DNA of 10,970 bases from Candidatus Thalassarchaeaceae archaeon (lineage in GTDB: Archaea; Thermoplasmatota; Poseidoniia; Poseidoniales; Thalassarchaeaceae), in contig JAQXFA010000075.1 of the NCBI GenBank assembly GCA_029250565.1, positions 1-10,970 on the forward strand, written 5' to 3'. The notes beneath the pieces were generated by a model. The model saw only the letters and a program-made list of their open reading frames with translations, had not been told where the DNA came from and made no database searches. The position numbers and the translations under genes were made by a program. Below, in pieces: positions 7,180 through 10,970 of the stretch. Within the stretch, counting starts at the first letter, position 1. Every line of letters begins with the position of its first letter.

Positions 7180-8433
7180 ATGCAGTTAGAATCATGGGTA
7201 GAATCTCTACCCGATGAACTTCTAAAAATCGTGTCAATTTTCGCTGAAAACAACGCTGGAATATGGGTTGTAGGTGGCAGTATACGTCAAGGATTGAGCG
7301 GGGTAAAACCTAACGATTATGATTTGACAACCGACATGAAACCAAAGCAGGTCTTGAAACACTTTCCTAAATCAATAGAGACAGGGGTAGAGTATGGTAC
7401 AGTTACTGTGCGCCTAAACTCAGGGGGTGAAATGTTTGAGGTAACAACCCTAAGGTGTGACCAAGAATATCTTGACGGAAGGAGGCCTGAATCAGTCGAA
7501 TTTGGGACTTCACTCGCTGATGATTTAGAAAGGCGAGATTTGACAATTAATGCTATGGCAATTGACCTTGCAAGACAAGAGTTGTATGACCCATATAATG
7601 GTCTAGAGGACTTACAAGATGGTGTCCTCAAGGCAGTGGGTGAAGCCACACTTAGGTTGGAGGAAGATGGTCTTCGTGTGATGCGTGTTTACCGGTTCAT
7701 GGACCAAGGGATTGGTGGATTATGGCATCCCAACGAGTCCCTTTCAGAGGCGCTTATTGGGTGCCGCGAAATGCTGAAAAACGTGAGCGTAGAACGAATT
7801 TGGCAGGAATTAAAGAGGATTTTATCTGGTCCCTACGCTGCAGATGTTTTAGCAAGAATGGAACATGATGGAGTCCTAAACATAATTTTCAATGGTCATT
7901 CATTTGATTTGAATGGCCAATCTTCTCTCCAGATTATCTCAGATAATTCAGTTATTGAGGCTCGGTTAGCGATGATGTTTCGAGGAGATAATCCTGCAAA
8001 CTTACTGAAGTATTTGACCATGCCTAAATCGGTAATTAATCGTGTTAGCAATTTGAGAGATTCAATGGGTAATTTACCGGATAAAAATGATGCTAAGCAA
8101 CTACGAATTTACCGCGCGGTTCTTGGCGCAGGTCTTGATACTCAACTTGCTTGCGAACTTGCAATTGATACCGAAGATGCCGGAAATGTTCAAGCGGCTC
8201 TAAATCAACTTCCGGAGAATGATGCTAAGGATGTTGCCTTAGCAGATGGCCACTGGATTGCAGATAATACTGGGATCCAGCCTGGTATCAGACTTGGGAG
8301 ATTGAAGGATTATCTTCATCGCTTGCAAGTAGAAAACGATGTATCCTCTCTCGATGAACTACAATCTATGCTCAATGATATTGATTGGGAAAATGATGAC
8401 CCAAGTGTTTGGCCGCGACTGGAATGGCCATAA
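7180..8433 (+). CDS. cca: Class II CCA-adding enzyme / poly(A) polymerase-type nucleotidyltransferase
   Basis: This family adds the 3' CCA to tRNAs without a nucleic-acid template. The head domain has WVVGGSIRQGL (GG at 32-33), the catalytic carboxylates in NDYDLTT (Asp46, Asp48), GTVTVRL and VTTLRCDQEYLDGRRP. ERRDLTINAMAID (from 117) and the nucleotide-selecting EDGLR (Glu162, Asp163, Arg166) define class II, the bacterial and eukaryotic type. The C-terminal helical neck, body and tail complete 417 residues. ATG 7180 begins about 30 residues before the GG motif, as in the family; a TTG at 7078 would add 34 residues overlapping the divergent promoter region. The tRNA-Val here lacks CCA and is a natural substrate. 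CCA-, CC- or A-adding and poly(A) activities cannot be told apart from motifs alone. Archaea normally have class I. Confidence 0.85.
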   Translation: MQLESWVESLPDELLKIVSIFAENNAGIWVVGGSIRQGLSGVKPNDYDLTTDMKPKQVLKHFPKSIETGVEYGTVTVRLNSGGEMFEVTTLRCDQEYLDGRRPESVEFGTSLADDLERRDLTINAMAIDLARQELYDPYNGLEDLQDGVLKAVGEATLRLEEDGLRVMRVYRFMDQGIGGLWHPNESLSEALIGCREMLKNVSVERIWQELKRILSGPYAADVLARMEHDGVLNIIFNGHSFDLNGQSSLQIISDNSVIEARLAMMFRGDNPANLLKYLTMPKSVINRVSNLRDSMGNLPDKNDAKQLRIYRAVLGAGLDTQLACELAIDTEDAGNVQAALNQLPENDAKDVALADGHWIADNTGIQPGIRLGRLKDYLHRLQVENDVSSLDELQSMLNDIDWENDDPSVWPRLEWP

Positions 8434-8473
8434 CTACAGAAAATATTGGGCTAGAATCTGTATGAACTAATAT

Positions 8474-9652
8474 TCATTTTAGATTTCTAGCAATTACCAG
8501 TCTCTGAACTTCTTGAGTTCCTTCATAAATTTGGGTGATTTTTGCGTCTCGGAAGAATCTCTCTACAGGGAATTCAGTAACATAACCGTATCCTCCATGG
8601 ATTTGTACAGCTCGTTCAGCGACCCACATCGCAGTATCTCCTGCAAACAGTTTTGCCATACTTGCTTCATTGGTGTGGCGAGGTGTACCTTCTTCGTAAT
8701 GCAATTGTTTTGCATGAGCGGCCCGATATACTAAGAGTCGAGATGCATCAATGCGTGTTGCCATATCGGCAAGGTATGAAGTAATCATTTGATGGGCTGC
8801 TAATGGCTTACCAAAAGTCTCTCTTTCGTGAGCATATTTCAGTGAAGCCTCAAACGCTCCTTGGGAAATTCCTAGTGCTTGTGCGGCGATACCGATGCGT
8901 GAGTTATCCAAAGCGTTCATGGCAATTGAGAAACCTTTTCCAACTTCTCCAAGAACATTCTCTACCGGTACTTTACAGTCTTCAAGAACTAGCGTACATG
9001 TGTCACTGCTACGGATTCCGAGTTTGTCTTCTTTCTTTCCAACGGTGAAGCCATCAAATGTTTTTTCAACGATAAAAGCAGTAGTTCCACCGTGCTTCTT
9101 AACTCCATATTCTGGATGTCCAACTACTTTTGCAAACAGGACATAAATATCTGCAGATGCACCATTTGTGACCCACATTTTCATTCCGTTTAGAACATAA
9201 TGAGAACCATCTGGCGACAACTCTGCTTTGCATGAAAGAGCTCCAGCATCTGTGCCAGCACCGGCTTCTGATAGTGAATATGCACCCACCTTGTCTGCCG
9301 CAAGTTGGGACAAATATTTCTGCTTCTGCGGTTCTGTACCATGGAGTGAAATTGTTTTGGAACAAAGTCCAACATGAACGCAATAAAATACTGAAAACGA
9401 AGCATCAACGCGAGCTAATTCTTCAATGATAATTGCTTCACTGATATCATCCACAGGCATACCGCCGTATTCCTCTGAAATCGTAATTCCCTGTAGGCCA
9501 GTTTCTTGACAGAATGTCTGCCATTCTTCAGTAGGGGGGATTTGTTCCTTATCTCTTAATTCAATAGTTGGAGGGAGTACCGACTCGGCAAAATCTCTCA
9601 CCATGGCTCGAATCATGCTTTGTTCGTCACTTTCTCGGAAGTCCACGCGCAT
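8474..9652 (-). CDS. Acyl-CoA dehydrogenase
   Basis: This FAD flavoprotein oxidises acyl-CoA to the 2,3-enoyl-CoA and passes electrons to ETF, in fatty-acid or branched-chain amino-acid breakdown. The N-terminal helical domain contains MVRDFAESVLPP and GLQGITISEEYGGM. The middle beta domain has the flavin-binding YSLSEAGAGTDAG (125-137) and MKMWVTNG. The C-terminal domain has RETFGKPLAAHQ, QIHGGYGYVTEFPVERFFRD and IYEGTQEVQR, whose Glu377 is the catalytic base at the position used by short- and medium-chain enzymes. The 392 residues are family-typical. ATG 9652 gives the usual opening (VDFRESDEQSMIRAMVRDF); ATG 9685 would add 11 residues. It is divergent from the GcvH-like gene. Acyl chain preference cannot be read from sequence. 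Confidence 0.93.
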   Translation of the reverse strand: MRVDFRESDEQSMIRAMVRDFAESVLPPTIELRDKEQIPPTEEWQTFCQETGLQGITISEEYGGMPVDDISEAIIIEELARVDASFSVFYCVHVGLCSKTISLHGTEPQKQKYLSQLAADKVGAYSLSEAGAGTDAGALSCKAELSPDGSHYVLNGMKMWVTNGASADIYVLFAKVVGHPEYGVKKHGGTTAFIVEKTFDGFTVGKKEDKLGIRSSDTCTLVLEDCKVPVENVLGEVGKGFSIAMNALDNSRIGIAAQALGISQGAFEASLKYAHERETFGKPLAAHQMITSYLADMATRIDASRLLVYRAAHAKQLHYEEGTPRHTNEASMAKLFAGDTAMWVAERAVQIHGGYGYVTEFPVERFFRDAKITQIYEGTQEVQRLVIARNLK

Positions 9653-9739
9653 CACCTGTAGTTGTGCTACTAGCCCCCTGTTCATAACGGGTCGCTATGA
9701 AGTAGTGAAGTGGTGATTTTGGCATTTTAACTCAAATCG

Positions 9740-9776
9740 TTAAATATGAGGCGAAAGTCGGCGCGGCAAAAGGAGG
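9740..9776 (+). promoter_or_regulatory. TATA box and Shine-Dalgarno for the GcvH-like gene
   Basis: TTAAATATG (9740-9748) is a good archaeal TATA box. A transcript starting about 26 bases later, near 9770, would carry AGGAGG (9771-9776) seven bases before ATG 9784. This gives a very short leader with a strong ribosome binding site and fixes the start of the gene. Confidence 0.6.
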
Positions 9777-9783
9777 AGTATTA

Positions 9784-10296
9784 ATGACAGAAGAGGAAGA
9801 TTTCATTGAATTCAAGATTATAGATGACAGAAAATATTCGAAAGACCACCTTTGGTATCAAAAGTTAGAGTCTGATGATGAAACTGGTGACTTATACAAG
9901 ATTGGAATTAGCGATTTCCTGCAGGCAGAACTTGGAGATATGATTCGAGTAGTTCTTGCTCAGCAATCAAATGTTGATGAGTATGATGAGTTTAATGATG
10001 AGGACGAGGGATCCGATCAGGTTGGTACTGGTGCTAAAGATGCTGGTGCAAGTGGCCACGAAGTATTGGAAGGGGACACTCTAGCAACAATTAGAACTTC
10101 AAATGGTAGACATGTGATTTATGCTCCTGTTTCTTGCCACGTCGTAGAATTGAATGGTGAAGTTGAGGATAGTCCTGAATTAGTCAATGAAGATTCGTAC
10201 GGTGATGGTTGGTTGATGAATATCCGTCCTGATGAGTTAGACGAAGAAGACCTTCTCACTCCTGATGAATACCTTGAATATCTCTATGAAGTCTGA
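9784..10296 (+). CDS. GcvH-like protein lacking the lipoyl-lysine
   Basis: GcvH is the lipoylated carrier of the glycine cleavage system. The match runs along its length: YSKDHLWY, YKIGISDFLQAELGDMIRVVL, GDTLATI, IYAPVSCHVVELNGEVEDSPELVNEDSYGDGWLMNI and LLTPDEYLEYL. Compared from memory with E. coli GcvH, the segment from GD to the Val-Val pair aligns without gaps. There, the ESVKA lipoylation motif is replaced by RTSNG, so the lipoyl-lysine becomes Asn107; no lysine lies nearby. The conserved SG after PV becomes SC (Cys118). An acidic and Gly-rich insertion of about 30 residues (62-93) enlarges one loop, giving 170 residues against about 129. It is thus a homologue unlikely to carry lipoate in the usual way; its role is unknown. 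Neighbours are acyl-CoA dehydrogenase (divergent) and HMG-CoA synthase (convergent), with no other glycine cleavage genes in view. Confidence 0.85.
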   Translation: MTEEEDFIEFKIIDDRKYSKDHLWYQKLESDDETGDLYKIGISDFLQAELGDMIRVVLAQQSNVDEYDEFNDEDEGSDQVGTGAKDAGASGHEVLEGDTLATIRTSNGRHVIYAPVSCHVVELNGEVEDSPELVNEDSYGDGWLMNIRPDELDEEDLLTPDEYLEYLYEV

Positions 10297-10315
10297 TTTC
10301 AATTAATGAAATCGG
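10293..10315 (+). terminator. Possible hairpin terminator over the GcvH-like stop codon
   Basis: CTGATTTC and GAAATCGG form an eight-pair stem (one T-G wobble) with a seven-base loop. The stem includes the TGA stop and is followed by ATATTTC. It lies in the 43-base gap between convergent genes and may help end transcription, though the T run is poor. Confidence 0.35.
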
Positions 10316-10339
10316 ATATTTCTAGGTTTATTTGCTACG

Positions 10340-10969
10340 TTAAGCAACCCAACGGTATGTTCGGGCGCCTTCATAGGTTCCCTCAGATTGAATTTCAACA
10401 AGAGCGAACTCACCCTTTGGTTCAACAACTGAAATTTCTCGAAGTCCTTTGTGTAGTTCTTCGTAGGTAGCGTGGTCAATAGCAACGCGTCCCGCCATTC
10501 TCTCAAACATGTTCCAGCGAGATACAATTTCTCGCCATTGTGGTGAAACCTTTCCTTCAAACACCTTTGCTTTGGCTCCTGAACCATAGCCGCACAATCC
10601 AAAATAATTATTCTCAATATTTTCATTATCCTCATAATCGGACTCAAAGGTCGACATTATTGCTAGGAAAATAGATCCGGTGTATTGATTTCCAATTAGG
10701 CTTGAAGCGCGTTGAGCCTTCTCAATCCTAGTGTTTTGGAATTCTTGGTAATGGCTAGTTTTTGAAATTGCTCTGCGGTACAAATCTTGGGCTCTATCCC
10801 ATTCATTTTCCCCTTCTGGTGTATCTTCAAAATCTGCTCTATCAGGTTCTTCACCAATCTCAGCAATGACCTCCTGCCACATCGGTTCATTTCGGCGGTC
10901 GTGTCGGAAAACATCTGGGAACATTCTCTTTGCCTGGAAAGCATAAGGTAGATGCATGATGATTCGAAT
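10340..10969 (-). CDS. Hydroxymethylglutaryl-CoA synthase, C-terminal part (5' end outside window)
   Basis: The enzyme condenses acetyl-CoA with acetoacetyl-CoA to HMG-CoA, the entry to the mevalonate pathway that supplies archaeal isoprenoid lipids. The frame is open through the window edge; the ATG at 10957 is internal. Visible landmarks are IMHLPYAFQAKRMF, whose His matches the catalytic His of the family (FHxPY type), then LIGNQYTGSIFLAIMSTFES and the glycine-rich FGLCGYGSGAKAKVFEG. The catalytic Cys and Glu would lie upstream, outside the window. The GNQYTGS...GYGSG layout is that of the bacterial/eukaryotic MvaS-type enzyme rather than the shorter typical archaeal form; this distinction is made from memory. 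About 210 residues are visible, roughly half the protein. Confidence 0.85.
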   Translation of the reverse strand: MRIIMHLPYAFQAKRMFPDVFRHDRRNEPMWQEVIAEIGEEPDRADFEDTPEGENEWDRAQDLYRRAISKTSHYQEFQNTRIEKAQRASSLIGNQYTGSIFLAIMSTFESDYEDNENIENNYFGLCGYGSGAKAKVFEGKVSPQWREIVSRWNMFERMAGRVAIDHATYEELHKGLREISVVEPKGEFALVEIQSEGTYEGARTYRWVA

Positions 10970-10970
10970 C

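Noticed and set aside
9099..9429. Overlapping frames in the acyl-CoA dehydrogenase region
   Set aside because: They lie wholly inside a well-conserved gene, lack recognisable motifs and have no start signals.

Overview
The window looks like a chromosomal segment from a mesophilic, moderately AT-rich euryarchaeon, most plausibly a planktonic Marine Group II (Poseidoniales-like) lineage. The archaeal signals are the small subunit (DP1) of the archaea-specific family D DNA polymerase, an archaeal type IV pilin signature (DDRAVSPVIATILLVAIT), a tRNA without encoded CCA, and short or absent leaders with TATA-like boxes. These sit beside genes of bacterial flavour: a class II CCA-adding-type nucleotidyltransferase, an acyl-CoA dehydrogenase, a GcvH-like protein and a bacterial/eukaryotic-type HMG-CoA synthase. 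The lineage assignment is inferred from gene content, not from a search.

Layout. Bases 2-1750 (+) encode the 3' part of a large cell-surface protein. It has a Cys-containing, Asp-rich ectodomain, then a transmembrane helix, an acidic linker and a complete archaeal pilin module. Bases 1751-2057 hold no gene but contain four consecutive hairpins, the last a strong terminator. A HAD phosphatase (2058-2738, +) converges with the polymerase D small subunit (2744-4420, -), which lies downstream of a PncC/CinA-like NMN deamidase on the same strand (4502-5218, -). An AT-rich stretch with a 10-bp tandem repeat leads to tRNA-Val(UAC) (5408-5480, -). An isoaspartyl methyltransferase-family gene (5562-6626, +) converges with a small ParB-fold, SerK-like gene (6649-7056, -). 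That gene is divergent from a class II CCA-adding enzyme (7180-8433, +). An acyl-CoA dehydrogenase (8474-9652, -) is divergent from a GcvH homologue (9784-10296, +), which converges with an HMG-CoA synthase cut by the window end (10340-10969, -).

How the genes relate. There is no single large operon; the genes are mostly housekeeping or metabolic and sit in divergent and convergent pairs. Thematic links are replication and NAD salvage (DP1 with PncC), tRNA maturation (tRNA-Val without CCA, and a CCA-adding enzyme), possible serine/phosphoserine metabolism (HAD phosphatase and SerK-like protein), and acyl-CoA/mevalonate metabolism (acyl-CoA dehydrogenase and HMG-CoA synthase).

The points most worth a second look are the internal prepilin-type cleavage site, whose membrane topology is consistent with proteolytic maturation; the GcvH homologue with Asn in place of the lipoyl-lysine; the class II nucleotidyltransferase in an archaeal context; and the multi-hairpin intergenic RNA candidate.
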